Below are positions 22,199 to 32,998 of a stretch of DNA of 64,000 nucleotides, one piece after another. Within the stretch, counting starts at the first letter, position 1. The number at the start of each line of letters is the position of its first letter. The notes under the pieces are model-generated. The model ran no database searches. It was not told the origin of the DNA and saw only the letters and a list, made by a program, of their open reading frames with translations. This DNA is from Silurus meridionalis (taxonomy: Eukaryota > Chordata > Actinopteri > Siluriformes > Siluridae): the NCBI RefSeq assembly GCF_014805685.1, contig NC_060896.1, positions 6,765,389-6,829,388 of the forward strand. The letters are read 5' to 3'. Position numbers and translations under genes: made by a program.

Positions 22199-24331
22199 CA
22201 CGCACACACCCACACACAGTATGGGTGAGCTGTTTTCTATTATAGGATTAAACACCCAGGAGGCCAAACTCACTTTAACAAGAACAATGCATAAATTCAA
22301 TTAGCATTTACTAATTTGTGAAAACATAGACACACACACGGACACACAAACGGACACACACACACACAGAGCCACTCAGACAAACAAAATGCTATCAGCT
22401 GGAAATGTTAAAGCTATAGATTTTCTAATTAAGAGACGATGAAGCATGAATGGAATCATCACCCTCCCAGTCTAATGATTCTGTGTGGCAGTGCCCTCCA
22501 AAACACTGGATATGTATTAGAAGCTAAGTAATTTTCTAATTCTAAAAAGTGGTGCTGGTAAAAATAAAAAAAGGCATCAGTTTGACATTCTAAGCTGTTC
22601 ACACTGGCATTTTCATACCCATTCAGCTCCAAAACTACCCTGCTTCTCAGGACCCCCCATGTTTAGTACAAATCCCAACATCACAATGAGAATGTCCTGA
22701 ATTCAAGCAAAGCTTTTAAGAAATTTTTTCAAAAACAAAAAAAAGATAAGATACACAAAGCCTTTTGTAAAGGTGAGGAACAGGCTGATATGAACATTGT
22801 GTTCTTGAAGCTAACACCCACAATGTCAGCACAATGCCGAGTTGGGATGCAAATGCTGGTTTTTATTTAAAAAACCAATGCAGAAAATCTCCAACTCGAG
22901 AACAGACACTGGGTTATGCAGAGGACAAACCTAATTAATGCAGAACGACCAAAAGTATAAATAATTCTATGGAATTGTCACCAAATGAAAGCTCGAGTGG
23001 GACAATCCTTGTTTGAAAGACTCTGAACACGTGAGCATGATTAATAACCACAACTGTCAACAATTATGCCAGTAGTGTGACAAATCAGGTGGTGCCCAGG
23101 ATCCCCCAACCTCTTGGCTCTGGTAGAGTATATGGCTGCCAGCCCAGTTTACTGTATATAAAGATGTCAAATGTGTTCAAAAATGGCGTAAGCAGGAATC
23201 CAGAATCTCTCCTTCATATCCATATCCAGACTTTCCTGAGGTCTGGAGTGAAGTTTTAGGGTAGTTGACCTTGTGATCAAGTAAGGGGGTTTGTGCACAT
23301 ATAGATGGAAGTTATGATTATTAATATTGTCTGAACAGATCAGACTTATAAGTAATTTTATTGCTTGCTGGGCCAAAAGATGTTTAAAAGGGAGAAAAAA
23401 CAGACAGGATCTGGTTCCATGTTTTTTGGAAACAAGACATCATATTGCCAGCACTATAAAATGTGTTACAAAAAAAAGGGAAAAAGAGCCTTAGTGAGTT
23501 CATGTCCTCAGAAGTCCACTGAAGTAGACCAGGTTAAATGTTTTGCTCATGAGCAGCAACACTGATTGAGTTGTAATCATTGGTGAAATCTTGAGTGAAG
23601 TACAAAGAAGATTACAAAAGAAAACATGGCTTGAGGCAACACGAAGTCAAGCAAAAGGATAGAGGTTAGAATAATGGAGTGTTGCTGCAAACGCAGAAGC
23701 TGATAGACATGGCACACCGGGTTCTGCAACACTATAGGTGAATAAAGATTGGTCAATTTCTATATTGATATATAACTAAGCAATGACCAGCGGTTTCTGA
23801 AGGACTTAATATGAACCCAGTCTTGCAGAAAAAGGCTAAACAAATATAAATAATATAAGAGTTATTGTGGGTCATAAATCTAGTCACAGAAACACTGTGC
23901 CAAGCACTTGTATAGCTAATATCATGAAATTTAGGAAAGGGATATTTATGGCATATGGAAGGGTCATAAAGCTGCTATTACACATTTTGCTGCAGACATA
24001 TGTAGTGTAATATGTGTGCAGGGTTGACAGTGATTCTAGTGATGGGCACTGTGCTGCAGCTAGGTGTATGCAGCTCACTGAAGATTTGATTTTTGTGGCT
24101 GCCTTCAAAAGCAGCTATACAACCCGAGGGCTGTTCAGAGACAAAAAACAAATAAATAAGAAAGAGAGGAAAAAACACCAGAGGGAAGATGTTTGTCAGA
24201 GGAGTGTTGAGCTGAATATTGGTTTTGGTGAGAGACTATAAAGTTCAGATATTTTTTTTTAATGCAACACTGCAATTGGGACAGCATCTGTTTCTATATC
24301 TCTTCACCTGCTTGTCCAACCATGTATTCAT
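19906..24331. other. Intronic sequence; one (AC)n array, otherwise nothing recognised
   Basis: (AC)n at 22162-22197 and AC-rich runs near 22330-22368; a T16 tract at 21456-21472. ORF 21502-21846 follows a CAG acceptor-like site but encodes no known motif. The block 20860-21010 is a candidate conserved noncoding element only by its composition. Confidence 0.5.
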
Positions 24332-24470
24332 CAGTGGCGGGCCGTGCATTTGGTACCTGGGCCCTCAGTGAGAACGTACCCGACTTAATCCACCTCTTAA
24401 TACCAACACTATCACATCGCAATTAAAGAAATACTATCATCAATTCGATTCAAAAAGCAATATAACGCCT
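24332..24470. mobile_element. hAT-like element end fragment
   Basis: Begins CAGTGGCGGGCCGTGCATTT then GGTACCTGGGCCCTCAGTG, a terminal sequence common to non-autonomous hAT-like elements in fish. A related piece lies at 62580-62623 (GTGCATTTGGTACCTGGGCC). No partner end was found here; the DIRS remnant follows directly. Confidence 0.5.
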
Positions 24471-24479
24471 CTAGGTTAC

Positions 24480-25186
24480 GTATGTAACCCTGGTTCCCTG
24501 AGGGAACGAGACGCTGCGTCGGAACGCTTTGGAAACGCTGCTGCATTGTCCATGCTCTGAATAATGTGTGTAATAATAATAAAGCGTCAATAATCCATCT
24601 ACTGACGGTCTGCTTATGAGCAGGAAGTCCTCTCATCGGAGGGCCGTAGCAGATGAACTATTGTTCTGACTTCCTCCAAGGACTTGTCCATAACAGTCTA
24701 GTGTTTGGACCGGGCACAGCTGGTTTAATCTCTCCTGGTTTGGGGGATGAAATGGAGGAGGACTGAATGCCTGTAACCTGACAGGTCGTGGAGCGACCAA
24801 GAGCACCTTGGGGATGTCACTCGCTTTAGGATGCAGGAAGGCACTGGCCCTGCCTGGAGTGAACTCCAGAAAAGAGGGGCCACAGAGAGGGCTACTCACC
24901 TTAGAGAGCCGATAGCCAGCAAGAACGCAATCTTAATAGACAAGTACCTCCACGAAATCTCAGCCAATGGCTCGAAGGGGGCCTCGAACAGAGCCTCCAG
25001 CACTACAGCCAGGTCCCACCCAGGCACTCTTGGTCGCACCGGAGACCTCAGCCTCAGAGAAAACGCGTCTGGAGTGGGTCTTTGCCCAGTGAATGCCCCA
25101 AGACAGGGGGGGTGATACACCAAAATGGTGGATGCGTAGACTTTAATGGTGGACTGAGCCAACCCTTTTGTAAACTGTTCCTGCAT
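24480..25186 (-). pseudogene. DIRS tyrosine recombinase, broken
   Basis: Three overlapping minus frames form one eroded protein. 25186-24896 gives the SAM-like core-binding part (GLAQSTIKVYASTI, WDLAVVLEALFEAPFEP, then the start of the catalytic domain, LAIGSLR). 24899-24633 continues with FLEFTPGRASAFLHPKA, VRLQAFSPPPFHPP and LCPVQTLDCY. 24636-24480 gives GLPAHKQTVSRWIIDAL. Frameshifts separate the parts, and the C-terminal HxxR/W...Y segment is lost after VSRWIIDAL. Similarity to fish DIRS recombinases is from memory but specific. Confidence 0.8.
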
Positions 25187-25194
25187 GAACTCCA

Positions 25195-25450
25195 GTACCG
25201 AACCAACTGGGCAGTGGAATGAAGTACCGGCTGTAAAACCTGGACTCTGTCTGAGAGAGGGACCACCTTGATGGCCTCCTTCCTCAGGAGAGTGTCTACT
25301 TTTCGTTCCATGACCAGAGCCTGCTCGCTTCTCACCAGCGTGGGACAGAGCCCGTTGAACCGGGGCAGATGAGACCCAAACTGTATAGCCTCACTCTACA
25401 GTGCACAGGACCCCACGTCTGACAGAGCTATCCAGGCTGCCGGGTGCTCC
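25195..25450 (-). pseudogene. DIRS reverse transcriptase N-terminal fragment
   Basis: Minus frame with a proline/aromatic lead (QFGSHLPRFNGLCPTLV), then EQALVMERKVDTLLRKEAIK and VVPLSDR. This is the region just before the first RT motifs, corresponding to LLxKxAIxxVP in relatives. The palm domain with the catalytic aspartates is deleted. Confidence 0.7.
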
Positions 25451-25505
25451 CTTAAGGGTATCATTCTCTTGAGGTCATTTTGCAGCCACAAATGCTGCGA
25501 AGTGA

Positions 25506-26707
25506 AGAGAATAAACTGTTGGGATTAAATTAATACAATTTTATGGAACAAATATTAGAATTTAGGTTGTAAATGTAGGCCAGTGCTTCTGATAATGTTT
25601 CCTCAACATCTCACCACTGGTATCCATTGATCCATTCATCCATCCATCTATCAATCTATGCATCTATACATAAATCAATCCACCAAGCTGTCTATTTATT
25701 AATTTACCCATCCTTTTATTCATCCAGCCATCTAAACATCCACAAGTACCAAAGGTTTAAAATTTGAATTGTATATAAAGTTATAATAATGGTGTCTCAA
25801 ATAGATAAATTTTTGATCTATTGCCTGAATGTAGATGCGGTTTCCATTTTAAATGATTACTTGATTCATTAGACATAACAGTTCAATACTTTGTTATAAT
25901 AACACTTTCACAAGCTTTTACACTAGCATAATTTTTTTTCATTGTGCTACATATATTATGGAAATCGAGAACCTTTAATAATGCGATGTGACATTATGCA
26001 ATGCATTGTTGCACCAAAACACATTTTCGTTTTCGGTTTTAGATGGCACAAACACATGCTTGTCTCATCACAAAGAAATTACAAATTGAGCTGTTTTGTA
26101 AATGTGTCAATTTTTAAAATATGGAGCAATTTATATTAGGTTCAATGTACACATATGTAGAAACTGTAGAAAACGTGTTTTGGCAGTTATATGCATCACT
26201 TTTTTTCCTCTAAAAATCCTTCGGATCAATTTGACCAAATAACTCAATCTTTGACTTATATGAAGATAAAACTCTACGCCACAAGAGAAAAAAATAATAA
26301 TAAAATGTCAATTTTTGAACAGGGGCTTCATTCTTGTGTGGCAGACTCAAAGCCACACCTGTGTTCCAGATGCTTCTAAATCATGTCAAACCTTATTTTT
26401 GTGGTTTTTGGATTACTTCTGACAATGAGAACCAATTTCCTCACATCCAAATGTGACAGTTTTCTTTCTGACCTTGAAAAAGAGAGCACTGTGGACTTTA
26501 TACTTGCAAAAAAATCTGTTCCTCTAGATGGACTTGATAGCAGAATGTCCATAGAAATTGAGATCTCAAGCTTATGTAGATCTCTAATCTGCTTTTTGAG
26601 AGCTATACTGAGCTCCTTAGACTTTCCAATTCTAATACATGTGTCTCAGTCACTTATGTAGCCCTCTAAAACCAGCGCTAATTATATAGGCACATACATG
26701 ATATTAG
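25506..26707. other. Intronic sequence; CATC-rich tract, otherwise unassigned
   Basis: 25620-25745 is a degenerate CATC/CATT(C) tetranucleotide tract (ATCCATTCATCCATCCATCT). The ORF at 26383-26661 has no motif I recognise; it may be part of an unidentified old element because the sequence directly right of 26700 is transposon. Confidence 0.5.
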
Positions 26708-27096
26708 TGTAAAAAGAATGTGGACACCTGACCATTAGACCCATATGAATTAGAGTTATTTCCTCTTCTGCTTTTATAATAAGCTCCACTGTTCAAAGAA
26801 GGATTTTTCAATAGATTTTAGAGCATGTCTGTGGGGATTGGCCCATTCTCAAATAAGACTATTAGTGAGATCAGGTACTGATGTAGGGTGAGAAGACCTG
26901 GCACACACTCAGTGTTCCAATACATCCCAAAAGATGTTTAATGGGGTTGAGGTCAGGTTTTGCACAGGCCACTTGACGACTTTTACACTGACTTTGACAA
27001 AACGTCTTTATGAACCATGCTTTGTGCACTGGGCCAGTATCATGCTGGAGTAGGGTCTTAGTTCCATCGAAATTACCGGTAAATGGGAATATAATG
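26708..27096 (-). mobile_element. Tc1-like relic, family B, truncated by the mariner
   Basis: Starts with the family end GTGTAAAAAGAATGTGGACA then CCTGACCATTAGACCCATAT. On minus it encodes LLQHDTGPVHKAWFI and PDLNPIKHLLG, degenerate versions of the second and third catalytic regions (E of NPIE changed to K). It stops exactly where the mariner inverted repeat begins, so the mariner landed in it or replaced its far half. Confidence 0.75.
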
Positions 27097-27149
27097 CTAG
27101 GTGGTATCAAAAAAGTTTCGAGACTAGCTCTGTTTAAAAGAAAGTACTA

Positions 27150-27439
27150 TATTTTTCTACGTTTACACACTATCATCTTCAAAACAGTCCTCTTGCATGG
27201 CAACACAGTGCTCCCAGTGCTCCTGCCACTTCAGGAATGTGTCTTTTTTTGAAGCATGTCAAGCAACTTCTGCCATTCAAATTCACACACTTATTAAACA
27301 AATGGTTTTGACAGTTTTGGGGGGTTGAGCTTGTTGAAGCGCATGTCATGTCAAACATATGTCAAACGTATTTCATGTCAAAAGTCTCTCGACAAGTTTC
27401 ACTCAGAATTTCATGTTTGCTCTTTGTCTCGCTGTCCAT
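27150..27439 (-). pseudogene. Mariner transposase, internally deleted
   Basis: The start ATG is at 27437-27439 in the context GATTTCATCATG; the N terminus reads MDSETKSKHEILSETCRE. After a large deletion and stops, the C terminus appears at about 27245-27170 as TFLKWQEHWEHCVAMQEDCF then EDDSV, the mariner C-terminal signature (WQEHW...YFEGD). The catalytic core is missing. Confidence 0.8.
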
Positions 27440-27446
27440 GATGAAA

Positions 27447-28135
27447 TCAAGTCAAGTCAAGTCAAGTTTATTTCTATAGCGCTGTTCACCACGGACATTG
27501 TCTAAAAGCAGCTTTACAGCATTTAACAGTTAAGGTGAACAATGTTTATTTTCCCTGATGAGCAAGCCATGGAAAAACTCCCTTAGATGTTATGAGGAAG
27601 AAACCTTGAGAGGAACCAGGCTCAAAAGGGGAACCCATCCTAATTTGTGTGATATTAAGAGTGTGATTATAGTCTTTAAACAATACAAAACTGAACTGGA
27701 GAGTGAGAACTAACATGAGCACTGGAATGTAAGATTGTGAGTAATGTCCTTTCTACAGTCTTATACAGTTAGTTCAGATTATGGAACCAGGAGCAACTGA
27801 GCAACTCACAAACTAGCTTAACATTTTTCAACCATCATAGATCCACATCACCAGCTTCTCCATGCCAGAGCCTTTAAACACTCAAAAAGGTTCAATTTCC
27901 AATGTCCAAACTCTACATAAAGAGGGATCCAAATGGCGCTGGTACGGGATGGTTCGGGATGTTTGTGGGGTCGGCATCTACTTCTTTAAAGGTCCATAAT
28001 CTCCATGAGGTGGGACGTGACTGGAGCTCACGCAACCTCAGGATGCCTCGGGATGGGTAGAGAAAGAGAAGCAGTGGAGAGGAATTAGCGTAATCACAGA
28101 TGTGTTAGCACACGTGGTCAGAACAGCAAGAGTTA
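27447..28135 (-). mobile_element. L2-type LINE, 3' end only
   Basis: The minus-strand 3' end starts with (CAAGT)n on plus (27448-27468). Next comes TTTATTTCTATAGCGCTGTT then CACCACGGACATTGTCT, followed by GGAAAAACTCCCTTAGATGT and GGTGGGACGTGACTGGAGCT. It aligns, reversed, with 61255-61930 of the L2 element on the right. The 5' end is truncated after GGAATTAGCGTA (about 28090), then diverged. Confidence 0.85.
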
Positions 28136-28171
28136 GCACTATTAGTCTCGAAACATTATGATACCACCTCG

Positions 28172-29328
28172 TAAAGATGTCAGTTAAACAGTATACATAC
28201 ACATTTCCTCAGTTTGGGAAAGACTATTTATTAATGATCTATTCATCCATCTATCAATCTATCCATCCATCCACACATCTATATACTGTATCCAGGATAC
28301 GGTTTGTGTGTGTGCACTCTTATAATTGAAACACAGAGCTAGACGTTTCTGCTTTAACCGCCACTACAGATACTGCCCCACAGAATGAACTGCATTACAC
28401 AGAGATCAACTGTTCTCTGCCCTGGTCAGAGAGGGCTTTGGGCAAACACTGCCCCTCATTTCCGTTACAAGATCATGAGGAGAACCATTTCACTCGATAT
28501 GTGTTTCATAAAATAATACACATTATTGTTATTGAATGCTGAGTAACACATGGATAGCATCCATAGTTAGCATATGTGTGTAATATAGCTTTCCCTGAGA
28601 ACTTTATAAAGCAATATTCTATGTTCATATAAAGAATTCTCCTTATTCATTTATTGGTGTGATGCTGCTTCAGTATCATAGGGGGAGATTTTTTCTTTTC
28701 CTCAATAAAGGAGTGCTGAAGGCATTAGAGGCTGACGAAGAGGAATGATTCATTATTTAGCTTTAAAAGCAGTCATATAACCATCTATTAGAGAGCTTAT
28801 TGGAGAAATTTTTTATAGGTAGCGGTGCCTAATGAATAAGCTCTCTCTGAGAAAATACGCAAGGGATTTTTCTCCGACCTAATCTCTATCTCTTAATTAT
28901 TAACACCACAAAGAGTCATGTACACTACTCTCCTGTATTGAGAACAAAGCAGGTAACATGTTGACTTAAAAATGACTACACTAAAAGTCAAAGGTGGATA
29001 AATGTTAAAATGTATAATTTACGCTTGCCAATTCATCAGATGCACTTATATTATATCAATGGCTGTTACTTTTCATTTTCATTGAAACCATATTCATTCA
29101 TTAGTAGAAATGTAGTTTGGCATGGGAGTAACAGTTACAGTGTGTGTGTGAGGAGGATTTTTTATATACTGTCCAATATATTGGTTTACAGATACAATTC
29201 TGATCCAGAAAATAAGTGTAAAGTCACAATTTTTTTTATTTTGTACAAAATCATGCCCCACCTGTGTTAATCACCCTCTTCTCTTTTATAAGTCTAAGCT
29301 TCTAACAGATGTATATGTGAGCTCATGT
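28172..29328. other. Intronic sequence, no gene; possible conserved noncoding block
   Basis: Mostly unique. 28690-28960 contains repeated TAATGA/ATTA/TTAATTATTAA cores without repeat hallmarks and is one of my candidate conserved noncoding elements. Confidence 0.45.
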
Positions 29329-29329
29329 A

Positions 29330-29755
29330 CAGTATCTCACAAAAGTCAGTACACCCCTCACATTTCAGCAACCAGTGTAGTACTAGAAATGGAGCTTGGA
29401 GGAAGAGGATCCCAGCAACAACCTGTGCAGCTCTGGTGAAGTCCATGCCTAGGAGGATTAAGGCAGTGCTAAATCGCAATGGTGCTCACACAAAATATTA
29501 CCACTTTAGACACTTTTGACACGTTCACTTGGAGTGTGCTCACTTTTGTTGGCAGTTATATTAATAACAATAGCAATAATGGCTGTATGTTGAGTTTTTT
29601 TTCACAGGACAGTAAATCTTTACTGATATACAAACTGCACATTGACTACTTTAAAATATATCCAAGTTTTATTTCTATTGTATTGTCCCTTGAGAACAAA
29701 TAATGAAATAGTTGCTGAAATGTGAGGGGTGTACTTAATTTGTAAGATCCTTCAA
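29330..29755 (+). mobile_element. Tc1-like deletion derivative, family C
   Basis: Left end TA|CAGTATCTCACAAAAGTCAG then TACACCCCTCACATTT; right end TGTGAGGGGTGTACTTAATT (about 29720-29745), degenerate. In between, a plus frame gives RIPATTCAALVKSMPRRIKA then VLNRNGAHTKY, the C-terminal tail of the transposase. The catalytic region is deleted. A rearranged copy is at 59510-59735. Confidence 0.85.
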
Positions 29756-30432
29756 TGTAGAAGAAGGCAGATTTCCTGCTTTTGCTTTCCTTCTTGTCTT
29801 ATACAGTCCTGTGACACAGCATGAGCAGCAGTTCCCTGTTAGCTGTTACATGAAAGGGAAATGCTAACTGGTGGGTTTTTTTAACAGGAGACCAAAAGAG
29901 GGATAAAATGCAGATAAAACACACAAGCATTCATTTAATAATGCTATGATCAATATACTGTAGCTACAATTACAAAATACAAATAGGTAATTACTGAATT
30001 AATCTAAGTGCTCAATGACGATCTACTGGTCCATGAAAGGATACAGTGTCAGATTTTGGATGTCAGATGTCAAAGGAAAAACCCTCTGTTAGAGATGGGG
30101 TAAAGATGATGGATGCATTTGACATGCTTTCTACTTTTTCAGCTGCAATTAAATCTTCTTTCCTTCTAACTGACAAGCTGAGAGGGGCCATCAGCGTCCT
30201 TCAGAGTTAGTGTCACTCACCACACAAATGGGATGAACTACAGCTAAATGAACTGCAGGAACACATTTTCTAAGTATAATGACTGCTAATTTGACTGCAT
30301 AAAATCAGACACTTTGTTGTGCCGACATGCTTTTAAACCTAAACCTCAAAGATAAATGTATGCAAATTCATCATGTTTATTTTATATTTTAATGAATTAT
30401 ATAAACAGTGAGATTATATGTCTATATGTATT
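29756..30432. other. Intronic sequence, nothing recognised
   Basis: Unique AT-rich DNA without open frames of note. Confidence 0.5.
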
Positions 30433-30880
30433 AGGGGTGTAACGGTACACACAATTCACGGTCCGGTATGTGCCTCGGTTTTTAGGTCACGATTCGATTA
30501 TTAAATTATAAAATTAAAATAAATTAAAATACACTTTATTATATTGATTAAATTGAGTATTCAATAAAATTGGGCCAAATTAAATGTATTATTTAAAATT
30601 CTATAAATAGAAAGAAATTCAAATATTTGTATATATTTTATAAATAATTTGGCTAATACAGAAGTATATATATGTGTGTGTATGTGTTTTTTACATTTAT
30701 TATTATATTTTTAAAAGATATGATCTACTTAACTGTTCTACTTATTTCAGCATACTTTAACAAATGTCTTCATTACTTCCATCCTTTATTCATTCACTCC
30801 ATCGATATGTGAAATTGTCAGGATCTTCTCCTTCAAAGAGAAATTCTCGAAGCTGGACATAAAATGTTGAAGAATCAACA
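30433..30880. mobile_element. hAT-like non-autonomous element, copy 1 (right end unclear)
   Basis: Left end AGGGGTGTAACGGTACACAC then GGTCCGGTATGTGCCTCGG. The interior (ATATGATCTACTTAACTGTT, TTTCAGCATACTTTAACAAA, TTCACTCCATCGATATG) matches 57545-57680 of the second copy at 57119-57987. The right inverted end could not be placed. Confidence 0.7.
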
Positions 30881-31508
30881 GTGCTTGCGTTAGTCGCTAA
30901 ACAGGAAAGTGGCAGGAAGTGGCGAAGATTCGCCTTAAGAGACATCTCAGTGATGCTGTTTATTCATGAAATACAAATAAAAACCTCAAATTAATTTACA
31001 ACCAAGCCCCAAAATCTGTGGCGAAGGCTAACAGGTTAACTTTGACACCATGTTTTCCTACCGAATGGCAGCTGAACCAGCAGCTGTGTCATGGCTTAGT
31101 CACGCTAATTGCTGGTTCAGTTGGATGCATGCTGGTGAGTCACATAATAATGTCCACTGACTGACGACTCTTGTAAATGTTGTTCTGATTGAACTATTCA
31201 TTTGGGTTATTACCCGAGCCGTGAATAAACAGGATACCATTACTTCACAATTTCTCCCCTGCAGAATCCATAATTAGTGTGGTGGTGAAAAAAAAAATCA
31301 ACCTTTCTGCGTAACCTCCTGCTATGACACAATTGTGTGGGTTCAGCTTCTTCTAGAGGCTTTTGTTAACTTCTGTGAATATGAATAGATAATTCATGCA
31401 GCCATGAGTGCGGCTTAAAGAGCTGCCAGCGATTGTAGCTAAAGGGAGGAGTACCGGGAAAGCCCTAAATATACTGCAGTCTGAGGGCTACAATGCAGTG
31501 GTTAATGT

Positions 31509-31549
<41 letters not shown>

Positions 31550-32840
31550 ACACACTAGAGCTGGATAGATATGCTCGCCCTATTGTCTGACAAGGCATGC
31601 ACAGTGCAGTTCAGAGTCAGAGTCCAAAGTTGTCTTTGTCCCACTGAAAGGTTTGAAAGGCATGGACTGTACACACAGAGAAAACATGGCTCAGGGAAAG
31701 TGAGAGACAAATAAATAGAGAGAGACAGTGACATAGAGAAGCAAAAGAGTGACAGAAAGACAGAGAGTAAGATAGAGTTGGAGCTCTGGTGATCAGCCTG
31801 AATGGTCCAGCAGCACGCACACACACACACACACACACACACTTGCACACACACAAGCTTGGACTGGAGGTGTTGAATGAGCTAAAAATAGCACAGGGGG
31901 AACGTGAGCTGCCTACACAAACCACACCGCTGCCACCACACAGTCATCGTGATGGATGGCATCATCATGCCAACAAAACCGGCATGCCAGAAGAGGGGGC
32001 AAGATGCCTTCCAAATCACAAAACCCATAAGAGAGAGGAAATTGGGGGGGGTGGGGGAATAATGGATAAAAAATAAAGTTCATTCAAAAGGGAGAAAGAT
32101 TTGAAAAAAGCATAAAGGCAGAAAAAGGGAGTGAACAGAAGGCCTTCAGGGACAAATTCATTGAATTACTTTGAACAGATTTTTTTGTTTTTGTTTTTGT
32201 AATTTGGTATTGTACAAAGTAAAAAGGTCAAAAAGATACTAAAGAGGAGGGGTAGGAACTGAAATGGATGAGGTACGGAGGAACAAAGTCATAGATCACT
32301 AGTGATCTGAAGTATTCATTTAACAGGTAAATGTTGCAGAAGTCAAGCTGCATGAAATTATGATTTTTATCTAAATGAAGCTACTGCATTCATCTGGAGA
32401 GTGTCCCAGTTTATACCTGAATAGAGTAATGATAAAATTAAAGCGAGGGGTTGTTGTTTTTTGTTTTTTCTAAGAATTGCACAACTGAATACCTTTATAC
32501 ACTTTTTACATTTCCCAAACAAAATACGTCCCTAGAGATATTAAACATTAATTCGACTCATAATATGTGAGCATTCACCTTGCTAGCATATATTATCTAT
32601 TTTTCCTTATATTTTCTGACCCAGTTCAGTCACCTGCACATTCCCACCCACCAGTCAGCTCCCCTGTTTAATATGACAACTAGCAACTAAGTGAGGGTGA
32701 AGGTGCTTTCTTAGAGTCAAACCAAACTGCTGCTCATGCTGCATCACAGTGCACAGTAACACACTAGGAGAAAAGATCTATCGTCCACATCGTCCATGAG
32801 CTCATAGGTGGCTACATTTGGCTAGTCTCACTGTGATTAA
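30881..32840. other. Intronic sequence with two (AC)n arrays
   Basis: (AC)n at 31510-31547 and 31814-31852. 31040-31300 is unique sequence with GCATGCTGGTGAGTCAC- and CATAATTAG-type motifs and no repeat features. ORFs around 31408-32076 are by-products of the CA runs. Confidence 0.5.
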
Positions 32841-32844
32841 CAGA

Positions 32845-32998
32845 GACATTTGGTGTCACCTAGAGGGGGTGAAATTTCCTTTAGAGTCTGGTTCCTCTCA
32901 AGGTTTCTTTCTCACATCACCTTAGGGAGTTTTTCCTTTGCAGTGTCTCCACATTAGGGATAAACAGAAACATTACCATCAGCTTTTCTGTACATCAC
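32845..32998 (+). mobile_element. L2-type 3' UTR fragment
   Basis: GAGTCTGGTTCCTCTCAAGG then TTTCTTTCTCACATCACCTT and AGGGAGTTTTTCCTTTG. It aligns with 61738-61800 of the L2 element; the terminal repeat tail is not preserved. Confidence 0.7.

Larger units (their letters stand above)
24475..25505 (-). mobile_element. DIRS-like tyrosine-recombinase retrotransposon remnant
   Basis: The minus strand holds, in retroelement order, the start of a reverse transcriptase region (about 25195-25450) and then a tyrosine recombinase (about 24480-25190), joined by an internal deletion near 25190. The left boundary reads GTTACGTATGTAACCCTGGT then TCCCTGAGGGAACGAGACGC, the terminal sequence I associate with fish DIRS elements. 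DIRS elements integrate with a recombinase and make no target duplication; none is visible here. Confidence 0.8.
27097..28171 (-). mobile_element. Mariner relic with both TIRs, split by an L2 tail
   Basis: Left end GGTGGTATCAAAAAAGTTTC then GAGACTAG (27100-27127); right end CTAGTCTCGAAAC-like to TACCACCTCG|TA (28142-28171), an inverted pair of about 28 bp. Between them lie a deleted transposase gene on minus and a 5'-truncated L2 3' end (27447 to about 28135) that separates the gene from its right-hand TIR. Confidence 0.85.

Noticed and set aside
26383..26661. 92-residue plus ORF
   Set aside because: No motif; adjacent to transposon relics and likely part of an unidentified old repeat.
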